In this document: positions 30,337 through 35,646 of the stretch, in pieces
Layout: each line of letters opens with the position of its first letter
Numbering within the stretch: position 1 is the stretch's first letter
Assembly (NCBI RefSeq): GCF_019929185.1
Contig: NZ_JAHZPC010000017.1
Coordinates: 1 to 35,646 of the forward strand
Direction of reading: 5' to 3'
Length of the DNA: 35,646 nt
DNA from: Streptococcus parasanguinis
Lineage (GTDB): Bacteria; Bacillota; Bacilli; Lactobacillales; Streptococcaceae
The notes under the pieces: generated by a model
Database searches by the model: none
Told to the model about the DNA's origin: nothing
What the model saw: the letters and a program-made list of their open reading frames with translations, nothing else
Made by a program: the position numbers and the translations under genes

Positions 30337-30520
30337 AAGACTCTCCTTTCAACCAAATCTGGCCAGCTGGAATGATGACATAGACGACCAAGGTCACTCC
30401 CCAAACCGTTTGGAAAAACCAGCTAGGAAAATGGGCAGAAAACCAGCCCGTCATCATCTCAGTTGCCCAAAGGAGCAAACACAAAACAGCTACCAATCCA
30501 ATTTCAAGTTTCTTTTTCAT
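30323..30520 (-). CDS. Small membrane protein (65 aa) of the two-component/ABC operon
   Basis: Two predicted membrane helices (IGLVAVLCLLLWATEMMTGW and VWGVTLVVYVIIPAGQIWL) with a basic N-terminus. No family recognised. The start overlaps the stop of the 63-aa gene as ATGA and the end overlaps the ATPase gene, so it is clearly part of the operon. It may be an accessory subunit of the transporter or of the sensor. Confidence 0.8.
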   Translation of the reverse strand: MKKKLEIGLVAVLCLLLWATEMMTGWFSAHFPSWFFQTVWGVTLVVYVIIPAGQIWLKGESYECH

Positions 30521-30708
30521 TGCTCCATTTCCTTTTTAACAGCCTTGATCATTTTCAATCCTTCTTGAACCGCCCAGCTCATGATGCCAATCCCAGCAAA
30601 TAATTCCCAAGGAAAATGGTAATAGAGACTATCATCCTTTGAAAAGATCAAATAGACGACCATCCCCACCACTGTTAACGTAAACACTTTATAGAACCAT
30701 TGTTTCAT
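30517..30708 (-). CDS. Small membrane protein (63 aa), first gene of the operon
   Basis: Two predicted membrane helices (VFTLTVVGMVVYLIF and ELFAGIGIMSWAVQEGLKMI) and a charged C-terminal tail (KAVKKEMEQ). No family recognised. It is the first gene after a TATAAT-type promoter, with AAGGAA before the ATG. Its position and length parallel the 65-aa gene, so the two may form a pair, although they show no clear mutual similarity. Confidence 0.78.
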   Translation of the reverse strand: MKQWFYKVFTLTVVGMVVYLIFSKDDSLYYHFPWELFAGIGIMSWAVQEGLKMIKAVKKEMEQ

Positions 30709-30736
30709 TTTTCCTTACCTCTTACTTTCTGACTAT

Positions 30737-30742
30737 ATTATA
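30737..30742 (-). promoter_or_regulatory. -10 element of the two-component/ABC operon
   Basis: Perfect TATAAT on the minus strand. No recognisable -35 is found at 16-18 bp (TAGTGG at 17), the pattern of a promoter that needs an activator. Confidence 0.6.
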
Positions 30743-30770
30743 GCGAAAGAAAATAACAGCCACTAGATAA

Positions 30771-30796
30771 TTTTGTCACTCGCTCACATGACAAAA
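30771..30796. promoter_or_regulatory. Inverted repeat upstream of the two-component/ABC operon
   Basis: TTTTGTCA (30771-30778) and TGACAAAA (30789-30796) form a perfect 8-bp inverted repeat with a 10-bp centre. It is centred about 44 bp upstream of the -10. The half-site spacing, about one helical turn, suits a dimeric NarL-type regulator. That the operon's own regulator binds it is an inference. Confidence 0.6.
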
Positions 30797-30802
30797 GTCA
30801 CT

Positions 30803-30834
30803 AAAAAAAGCCAAGTGACTTCACTCGACTTTTT
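30803..30834 (-). terminator. Terminator of the lipoprotein gene
   Basis: Imperfect stem around AGTG/CACT with outer AAAG/CTTT pairing, followed by seven T residues on the minus strand, 10 bp after the stop codon. Confidence 0.65.
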
Positions 30835-30843
30835 CTATTCTTC

Positions 30844-31398
30844 TTACTGACCTTCTTCTTTCATGCCATGCAGTTTCAAGGCCTTGACCAAGGCATCTGC
30901 CTTCATGTTTTTCAAATCATTGAGACCAGCATCTTTGAAGTAAGAAATTTCTTCTAGAGACTTGGCATCAATTTGGTTGAGGTCAATCACACTGGTTGAG
31001 AGCAATTTCTTTTCTGGTGTGACTGTGTATTCCAAACTAAAACCGGGAACGGTTTTTAGCTTCTTATAGTCTTCATTTTGCTCCAGCAAAGCTTGAATGG
31101 CTGCCGTGAGCTCTTCAGGTGACTTCTCTGCTGCGATAGTTCTAAGTTGTTGGGGCAGATCAGCTGTCACTTCGATACGAAGGTTTTCAACCTTATCTCC
31201 CTTAGATTTGATGATATCCCGGTGTTTTGTTCCATTGATATCTCCTACTAAGGTTGTGGTTTTTTCTTCATTTTTTACTTCTTTTTTAACAGTGGAACTG
31301 CTAGATGAGCTAGCGGTTGTAGTTTTCTTCGTTTGGGATTGCGAACAACCAGTCAATACCAAAATGGCTAGCCCAAGGGTTACAAAAAATTTCTTCAT
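30844..31398 (-). CDS. DUF1307-type (YehR-like) lipoprotein
   Basis: Lipoprotein of 184 residues. The signal peptide ends in lipobox LTGC with acylated Cys18, then a serine/threonine-rich linker (TTTASSSSSSTVKKEVK, about 26-45). A folded domain follows (TLVGDINGTKHRDIIKSKGDKV... ISYFKDAGLNDLKNMKADALVKALKLHG) of the kind called DUF1307/YehR. The function is unknown. It has its own promoter and terminator, with a perfect palindrome overlapping the -10, so it is likely regulated on its own. Confidence 0.85.
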   Translation of the reverse strand: MKKFFVTLGLAILVLTGCSQSQTKKTTTASSSSSSTVKKEVKNEEKTTTLVGDINGTKHRDIIKSKGDKVENLRIEVTADLPQQLRTIAAEKSPEELTAAIQALLEQNEDYKKLKTVPGFSLEYTVTPEKKLLSTSVIDLNQIDAKSLEEISYFKDAGLNDLKNMKADALVKALKLHGMKEEGQ

Positions 31399-31418
31399 TT
31401 TTATAACTCTCCTTTCAC

Positions 31419-31434
31419 ATACTGATACCAGTAT
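31419..31434. promoter_or_regulatory. Palindromic operator candidate at the lipoprotein promoter
   Basis: ATACTG-ATAC-CAGTAT, a perfect 6-bp inverted repeat with a 4-bp centre, overlaps all but one base of the -10 and the likely start site. This position suits a repressor; the protein is not identifiable from the window. Confidence 0.55.
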
Positions 31435-31458
31435 AACATATCGCGTCTTTCTTGTCTA
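31430..31458 (-). promoter_or_regulatory. Promoter of the lipoprotein gene
   Basis: On the minus strand TAGACA (31453-31458), 17-bp spacer, TG-T-TATACT (TATACT = 31430-31435). Strong both as an extended -10 and by its -35. Confidence 0.75.
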
Positions 31459-31649
31459 AAAACTCCACTTCTCAAACCATTTCCCCCTCTTTTCAAGCTC
31501 TTCAATTTGAATAAAAAACTGATGAATTTGAGACTTTTTGCAGAAACCCCTTTTTCTCACGAATAAAGCCTCAGTGGAGGGTTCACTTCAGTCTCAATCC
31601 CTCTGAATCACGCTGATTTCATAGGGAATCTCCTCGTTTTTCTATATAC

Positions 31650-31673
31650 AAAAAAGGTTCCGAAAGGAACCTT
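31650..31673 (-). terminator. Terminator of the Asp23-fakA operon
   Basis: Perfect 8-bp stem AAGGTTCC/GGAACCTT (31654-31661 and 31666-31673) with a 4-nt loop, then a T-run on the minus strand. Confidence 0.88.
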
Positions 31674-31681
31674 CTGTTCAA

Positions 31682-33346
31682 TTATTCTACACTAAACAAG
31701 TATGGGTAGACAGGTTGGCCACCTTGGTGGATTTCTACTTCTACATCTTCGTATTTTTCAGCAAGGGCTTGGGCCAATTCATTTGCCAACTCCTCACTGC
31801 CGTCTTCACCGACATAGATGGTCACAATTTCACTGTCTTCATCCAACATATGAGCGAATGTTTCTTCCAAGGTTTCCATCATATCTGGATTTGAAACAAC
31901 GATTTTGCCATCGACCATTCCAAGATTATCATTTTCATGGATTTCAAGCCCATCAATAGTGGTATCGCGAACCGCTGTTGTCACACTACCAGACGCAACA
32001 TCACCCAATGAAGCGCTCATGCGTTCGTAGTTTTCTTCGATCGACTTGCTTTCATCAAAGGCAAGAAGACTAGTCAATCCTTGAGGGATAGTCTTGGTCT
32101 CAACAACTGCTGCAGGTTGATCAATCACTTCTGCTGCAGATTGAGCCGCCATCAAGATATTTTTGTTGTTTGGCAAGATAATGATGTTGCGCGCATTCAA
32201 CTCTTCAACCGCTTTGACAAAGTCTTCTGTTGATGGGTTCATGGTTTGACCACCAGAGATGATGTAATCAACTCCTTGCGCTTTAAAGATATCAGCCAAT
32301 CCGTCACCAGCAACTACTGCGATGATGGCATATTCTTTTTCTTCAACTGGTTTGGCTTGACGTTCTTCTTTTTCAACTTGCGCTTCGTGTTGGTTGCGCA
32401 TGTTGTCGACTTTCACCTTGACCAAGCTTCCGTACTTAAGACCTTCTTGCATGACAAGACCTGGATCTTCTGTATGGACGTGAACTTTGACAATCTCATC
32501 GTCATTCACCACCAATAGGGAATCCCCAAGGTTGTTCAAATAGTTACGGAATTCATCGTAATCGAAGTCTTTGACATAGGTTGGACCTTGTTTCAAAGCG
32601 ACCATGATTTCTGTACAGTAACCAAACTTGATGTCTTCAGTAGCCACATGGCCAGCAACTGACTTGTGGTGTTCTGCATTGATCATTTCTGACATGGTTG
32701 CAGGTGTTGCTTGGAACTCTTCAGAAGCAATAAATTCACCTGTCAAGGCTGACAAGAATCCTTCATAGATGAAGACCAACCCTTGACCACCAGAGTCTAC
32801 CACGCCAACTTCTTTCAAGACTGGCAACATATCTGGAGTCTTCGCAAGAGCAGTTTTAGCTCCTTCAAGAGCGGCACGCATAACTTCTACTGCATCGTTG
32901 GTAGATTCTGCTTTTTTCTTAGCCCCGATAGCTGCCCCACGAGAAACCGTCAAAATGGTTCCTTCAACCGGCTTCATAACAGCTTTATAAGCAACTTCTA
33001 CCCCAGATTGGAAGGCTGCTGCAAGTGCTGCTCCATCCAATTCTTCTTTGTCTTTGACACTTTGAGAAAATCCGCGGAACAATTGAGAAGTGATGACTCC
33101 TGAGTTCCCACGCGCACCCATCAAGAGACCTTTAGCGAAGATCCCTGCTGCTTCTCCAACAGTTGATGCAGAACGGTCAGATACTTCTTTGGCCCCATTT
33201 TCGATGGTCATTCCCATATTGGTTCCTGTATCTCCATCTGGTACAGGAAAGACGTTCAAAGAGTTTACATATTCCGCTTGTTTATTTAAGCGCGTAGCCC
33301 CCGCTTGAACCATTTCTTGAAATAAACTTGTAGTAATATTAGCCAC
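31682..33346 (-). CDS. fakA: Fatty acid kinase FakA (DAK2/DhaL-DegV-like, YloV family)
   Basis: Kinase domain of the FakAB system, which phosphorylates exogenous fatty acids bound to FakB for phospholipid synthesis. The 554-residue protein has an N-terminal DhaL/DAK2 nucleotide-binding domain (about 1-200) with the metal-binding NVFPVPDGDTGTNM (Asp37, Asp39) and GARGNSGVI. A middle domain (HVHTEDPG) and a C-terminal DAK1-like domain (from about 340, YIISGGQTMNPSTEDFVKAV) follow. No fakB is in the window. It starts 2 bp after the Asp23-family gene and forms an operon with it, the same pair as Bacillus yloU-yloV. Confidence 0.94.
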   Translation of the reverse strand: MANITTSLFQEMVQAGATRLNKQAEYVNSLNVFPVPDGDTGTNMGMTIENGAKEVSDRSASTVGEAAGIFAKGLLMGARGNSGVITSQLFRGFSQSVKDKEELDGAALAAAFQSGVEVAYKAVMKPVEGTILTVSRGAAIGAKKKAESTNDAVEVMRAALEGAKTALAKTPDMLPVLKEVGVVDSGGQGLVFIYEGFLSALTGEFIASEEFQATPATMSEMINAEHHKSVAGHVATEDIKFGYCTEIMVALKQGPTYVKDFDYDEFRNYLNNLGDSLLVVNDDEIVKVHVHTEDPGLVMQEGLKYGSLVKVKVDNMRNQHEAQVEKEERQAKPVEEKEYAIIAVVAGDGLADIFKAQGVDYIISGGQTMNPSTEDFVKAVEELNARNIIILPNNKNILMAAQSAAEVIDQPAAVVETKTIPQGLTSLLAFDESKSIEENYERMSASLGDVASGSVTTAVRDTTIDGLEIHENDNLGMVDGKIVVSNPDMMETLEETFAHMLDEDSEIVTIYVGEDGSEELANELAQALAEKYEDVEVEIHQGGQPVYPYLFSVE

Positions 33347-33348
33347 GA

Positions 33349-33714
33349 TTATTCTCCCACAATCTTGATATTTTGAATATAGACATTCACAGTATCCGTA
33401 GTGATTCCAAGTTGATTTTCCAAACTAAATTTCACACGTTCTTGAATATTTTTTGAGACTTCGCTAATCTTTGTTCCATAGCTCAAAACAGTGTAAACAT
33501 CAACTGCGATAGTTCCTGCTTCCGTTGTTTTGACAACAACACCTTTAGAGAAGTTTTCTTTCCCTAGGAGGGCTTGGAAATTATCTTTGATCGCATTTTT
33601 GCTGGCCATTCCAACCACACCGAAGATCTCAGTAGCGGCACCGCCTACAACAGTTGCGATAACCTCATCAGTCAATTCAATTTGACCGTCCTTTGTATTG
33701 ATTTTTACTGTCAT
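33349..33714 (-). CDS. Asp23/Gls24-family envelope stress response protein (YloU-like)
   Basis: A 121-residue protein of the Asp23/DUF322 family. The core is QIELTDEVIATVVGGAATEIFGVVGMASK, then VDVYTVLSYGTKISEVSKNIQERVKFSLENQ, ending in VNVYIQNIKIV. Members are implicated in envelope homeostasis and membrane-associated assemblies. There is no transmembrane segment. The conserved pairing with fakA just downstream suggests a link to fatty-acid use, but no mechanism is known to me. It has its own promoter (TTTACA-17-TAAAAT). Confidence 0.93.
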   Translation of the reverse strand: MTVKINTKDGQIELTDEVIATVVGGAATEIFGVVGMASKNAIKDNFQALLGKENFSKGVVVKTTEAGTIAVDVYTVLSYGTKISEVSKNIQERVKFSLENQLGITTDTVNVYIQNIKIVGE

Positions 33715-33744
33715 AATTTCTACCTCAAAAGTATTTTATATTCT

Positions 33745-33773
33745 ATTTTACCATAAAAGAGATCAGCTGTAAA
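33745..33773 (-). promoter_or_regulatory. Promoter of the Asp23-fakA operon
   Basis: On the minus strand TTTACA (33768-33773), 17-bp spacer, TAAAAT (33745-33750) with TG one base before it. Confidence 0.65.
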
Positions 33774-33830
33774 AGGGTAGGGATTATTCTTCTCCCGCTG
33801 TAACAGCTGTCTCTAGAGAAAAAGAAAAGG

Positions 33831-33942
33831 GAGTGGGAAAGAACTCCGATTCGTTCAAAAGAGTTCGTATTCCCACCCCCGCACAGTTGATTAGGAAGTA
33901 CGAATGTTTCAAACATGAGTAGTTCCAATCAACCACTGCGTC
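33831..33942. repeat. Two-hairpin intergenic repeat element
   Basis: About 112 bp. Hairpin 1 pairs GTGGGA (33833-33838) with TCCCAC (33871-33876) and GAACTC (33841-33846) with GAGTTC (33861-33866). Hairpin 2 pairs CAGTTGATTAGGAA (33884-33897) imperfectly with TTCC-ATCAAC-CACTG (33923-33938), with an inner ATGTTT-C-AAACAT. A related copy at 35579-35646 shares GTGGGA, TCCCAC and CCGCACAGTTGA-TAG. Similar elements are dispersed in viridans streptococci as I recall. Confidence 0.75.
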
Positions 33943-33961
33943 ATACTACTATTCCTATCAA

Positions 33962-33995
33962 AAAGCGAAGGCTGGACACTTTATGCCCAGCCTTC
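33962..33995. terminator. Terminator of rpmB
   Basis: Perfect 9-bp stem GAAGGCTGG/CCAGCCTTC (33967-33975, 33987-33995), with GCTTTTT following on the minus strand and T-rich sequence on the plus strand. Confidence 0.8.
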
Positions 33996-34003
33996 TTTCT
34001 TTA

Positions 34004-34192
34004 TTAAACGCGTTCTACTTTACCAGATTTCAATGCACGAGCTGAAGCCCAAACTTTTTTAGGTTTACCATCGATAAGGACAGTTACTTTTTGAAGGTTT
34101 GGTTTTACGGCACGTTTTGTTTGGTTCATAGCGTGTGAACGGTTGTTACCTGATACAGTCTTACGACCTGTGAAATAACATACTTTAGCCAT
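34004..34192 (-). CDS. rpmB: 50S ribosomal protein L28
   Basis: Ribosomal protein of the large subunit, 62 residues, the usual length. It begins [20 protein letters not shown] and ends [15 protein letters not shown], an unmistakable L28. Only one cysteine is present, so this is the zinc-free form. GGAGG precedes the ATG. Its leader contains a 10-bp palindrome (GTGCTAGCAC, 34230-34239), and the promoter is embedded in a hairpin downstream of the LiaF-like gene. Confidence 0.97.
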   Translation of the reverse strand: MAKVCYFTGRKTVSGNNRSHAMNQTKRAVKPNLQKVTVLIDGKPKKVWASARALKSGKVERV

Positions 34193-34252
34193 TTCTGTGT
34201 TTCCTCCTATTAGATCTAATATAACGGATGTGCTAGCACCACATACCGTACT

Positions 34253-34281
34253 ATATTACCAAAAAAAATCTCTCTTGGCAA
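34253..34281 (-). promoter_or_regulatory. Promoter of rpmB
   Basis: On the minus strand TTGCCA (34276-34281), 17-bp spacer, TAATAT (34253-34258) with TG one base before it. The spacer holds the T-run of the upstream hairpin. Confidence 0.6.
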
Positions 34282-34293
34282 GCTTTTGGCCAA
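34262..34293 (-). terminator. Weak terminator of the LytTR-LiaF-like operon
   Basis: A 5-bp stem TTGGC/GCCAA (34275-34279 and 34289-34293) followed by GAGA and eight T residues on the minus strand. The stem overlaps the rpmB -35. The short stem makes the assignment moderate. Confidence 0.5.
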
Positions 34294-34310
34294 AGTTTTT
34301 CATTTCCGAC

Positions 34311-35006
34311 TTAAGAAAACGAATTCGCTCCCACATAGATAATTTCCAGATTTCCTAAGGAGACATCGCCTGTAATGTAGAAATCCTTGCTAGTAAAAGC
34401 ACTTGGATTTTCCTGATGTTGGATCGCTGAGAGGGAATTATCCACATGAACATGGACGCGCCAATCACTTGGTACATAGAGGCTCAGACTCCCAAGGGAA
34501 ACATCGATAACAAACTGAGCAGAAGGACCCTCGATGCGGCAATTGTCAAAATAAACCGATGCTTCTCCCATACTCACATCTGCACTTCCGCGGGTAAAGT
34601 GTTGGTCATTGAGATATTTTGTCACTGTTGAAAAAGTGACATCAATGTCATTGCCATCCGACTTACTCATGGACCCAGCAGAATAGGAAGCTAGGCGGGC
34701 TTTTGTTTTCTTAGAGGGTTTAAACAAAATGTTGAGCCCAATCACAGCGAGAATTGAGGAAAGGATGACAACTGAATTTGAAACTGGGAGGAAATGGTAT
34801 TGCCCATTGAGACAAAAGAGGGCTAAAAGTCCATAGATGAAGCCCCAACCAAAATGGCGTTTTAAGAAACTAGAGAGGGACAGGACGGCAAGCAAGGTAA
34901 CCCAAGCTAAGGTCCAGATGCTGATGTCCCATTTTACAAAATAGCCCTGTAAAAGGAGTAAGGCTGCTAAAAGGATTAAGAATACTCCGATTAATTTTTT
35001 TCTCAT
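34311..35006 (-). CDS. LiaF-like membrane protein
   Basis: A 231-residue protein. Four N-terminal membrane helices (about 4-90: LIGVFLILLAALLLLQGYF to SVVILSSILAVIGLNILF) resemble the LiaF/DUF5668 transmembrane domain. A linker and a beta-rich C-terminal domain follow (FTRGSADVSMGEASVYFDNCRIEG, VSLGSLSLYVPSDWRVHV, GDVSLGNLEIIYVG) of the LiaF/YvqF cell-wall-antibiotic-response type. LiaF proteins inhibit an envelope-stress kinase. Here no LiaRS follows; instead a LytTR regulator lies 4 bp upstream, so it probably restrains that regulator. Confidence 0.85.
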   Translation of the reverse strand: MRKKLIGVFLILLAALLLLQGYFVKWDISIWTLAWVTLLAVLSLSSFLKRHFGWGFIYGLLALFCLNGQYHFLPVSNSVVILSSILAVIGLNILFKPSKKTKARLASYSAGSMSKSDGNDIDVTFSTVTKYLNDQHFTRGSADVSMGEASVYFDNCRIEGPSAQFVIDVSLGSLSLYVPSDWRVHVHVDNSLSAIQHQENPSAFTSKDFYITGDVSLGNLEIIYVGANSFS

Positions 35007-35010
35007 GATA

Positions 35011-35457
35011 TTACCTCATTTCATTTAGTCGTTCTTTTAAGAGTTGATAGTAGCGTCTGGATACGTGAACCTGCTTATGGGTCTGATAGAAATTGACCGT
35101 GCTGGTTCCTGAAAAAGACTTTTCTAGAGAATAGATCTGCTTTGCGTTGACAATGGTGGATTTGGATATCCGACAAAAGGCGATGGGAAGCAGCTCCTCC
35201 AACTCATAGAGCTTCTGCTTAACCTCATAGGCCTCGTCCTTGGTGTGCCCAAAAATCTTCTCCCCGTCCGTCTCAAAAAAGAGGATCGATGCCACATCTA
35301 GAAAATACTCACTTCGATCCTTGTAGAAGGCCAAAGGAGCAACCTTTTGTTCGAGGATTCTCTCTTGCAGCTGGGTCAACTCCGGGGTCAAGCGCGGAGC
35401 TCGAATCAAGATCTCAGGCTCGTCCATTGATGGATCCAATTCGATTCTAACTTTCAT
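35011..35457 (-). CDS. LytTR-family transcriptional regulator
   Basis: A 148-residue regulator without a receiver domain. The N-terminal 50 residues are not recognised. The LytTR DNA-binding domain covers about 50-148 (FYKDRSEYFLDVASILFFETDGEKIFGHT, FCRISKSTIVNAKQIYSLEKSF, VHVSRRYYQLLKERL). I start at the ATG with AAAGGAG; an in-frame start 18 codons earlier runs through the promoter and is rejected. Paired with a membrane protein, it resembles LytTR regulatory systems such as HdrRM of S. mutans, in which the membrane partner inhibits the regulator (family knowledge; equivalence inferred). Confidence 0.9.
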   Translation of the reverse strand: MKVRIELDPSMDEPEILIRAPRLTPELTQLQERILEQKVAPLAFYKDRSEYFLDVASILFFETDGEKIFGHTKDEAYEVKQKLYELEELLPIAFCRISKSTIVNAKQIYSLEKSFSGTSTVNFYQTHKQVHVSRRYYQLLKERLNEMR

Positions 35458-35488
35458 AAAACTCCTTTCCCAACGTTTTGATAGTACC

Positions 35489-35516
35489 ATTATAACAGCT
35501 GTTAAAAACAAAACAA
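35489..35516 (-). promoter_or_regulatory. Promoter and palindrome of the LytTR-LiaF-like operon
   Basis: Perfect TATAAT (35489-35494) with TTGTTT 16 bp upstream (35511-35516). A perfect 12-bp palindrome, TAACAGCTGTTA (35493-35504), overlaps the upstream end of the -10 and is a candidate operator. Confidence 0.6.
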
Positions 35517-35578
35517 GGACTTTTCAGTAAGTGGCACATTTTCCCCATCAAGAGGTAGTTTTTGAGAAGTAAAAAAGA

Positions 35579-35646
35579 GAGTGGGACAGAAATCGGTAAT
35601 TCGTTAGAATTCGATTTCGTCGTCCCACCTCCGCACAGTTGAGTAG
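35579..35646. repeat. Second two-hairpin repeat copy, cut by the window edge
   Basis: Hairpin 1 is complete: GTGGGAC (35581-35587) with GTCCCAC (35622-35628), plus the inner GAAATCG (35589-35595) with CGATTTC (35612-35618). The next hairpin begins (CCGCACAGTTGAGTAG) and is cut by the end of the window. Same family as 33831-33942. Confidence 0.7.

Noticed and set aside
33743..33928. 61-codon minus-strand reading frame
   Set aside because: It is made of the two-hairpin repeat and the Asp23 promoter region; no ribosome-binding site or family resemblance.
35458..35511. Longer start of the LytTR gene
   Set aside because: It runs through the TATAAT promoter and the ribosome-binding site.

Overview
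The window is an ordinary-looking stretch of Streptococcus chromosome. Gene content and order (ami, suf, rgpG/mecA/uppP, ilv, rpmB/Asp23/FakA) and the low GC content point to an oral viridans species, possibly near S. parasanguinis or the mitis group; the species call is an inference from memory. There are no phage genes, transposases, rRNA, tRNA or CRISPR arrays. Most genes lie on the minus strand; only the PBP3-like gene and the two-gene amino-acid ABC transporter are on the plus strand. No gene-free stretch exceeds 300 bases.

Layout. (1) 140-6640, minus: the oligopeptide transporter amiA-amiC-amiD-amiE-amiF, with a 14/15 match to the CodY consensus just upstream of the amiA -35. (2) 6846-8087, plus: a secreted D,D-carboxypeptidase (PBP3/DacA) homologue in which all three catalytic motifs are replaced. 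(3) 8144-13345, minus: the SUF iron-sulphur assembly operon sufC-sufD-sufS-sufU-sufB. (4) 13479-16342, minus: mecA-rgpG (adaptor protein and lipid-linked GlcNAc-1-P transferase), preceded by uppP (undecaprenyl-PP phosphatase). (5) 16451-18358, minus: a DUF2207-type membrane protein. (6) 18476-20790, plus: a fused binding-protein/permease and its ATPase. (7) 20911-22128, minus: a small HTH-like protein and an SPFH membrane protein. (8) 22239-26826, minus: ilvB-ilvN-ilvC-ilvA for branched-chain amino acids, with CodY-like boxes at the promoter and a terminator-like hairpin before ilvA. (9) 27015-30708, minus: a tightly overlapped six-gene operon of two small membrane proteins, an ABC exporter (ATPase and permease) and a NarL/DesR-type two-component system, with an inverted repeat upstream that is a plausible response-regulator site. 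(10) 30844-31398: a lipoprotein with a palindrome next to its -10. (11) 31682-34192: fakA, an Asp23-family gene and rpmB, with a two-hairpin repeat element between them. (12) 34311-35457: a LytTR regulator followed by a LiaF-like membrane protein. A second copy of the two-hairpin repeat runs off the right end.

The genes connect around two themes. One is nitrogen and amino-acid supply: peptide uptake and ilv both carry CodY-like sites, and a polar amino-acid transporter lies between them. The other is the envelope: the PBP3-like pseudoenzyme, UppP, RgpG, the envelope-sensing-type two-component/ABC operon and the LytTR-LiaF pair. The observations most worth following are the triple-motif-dead PBP3 homologue, the LytTR/LiaF-like pair and the inverted repeat at the two-component operon.
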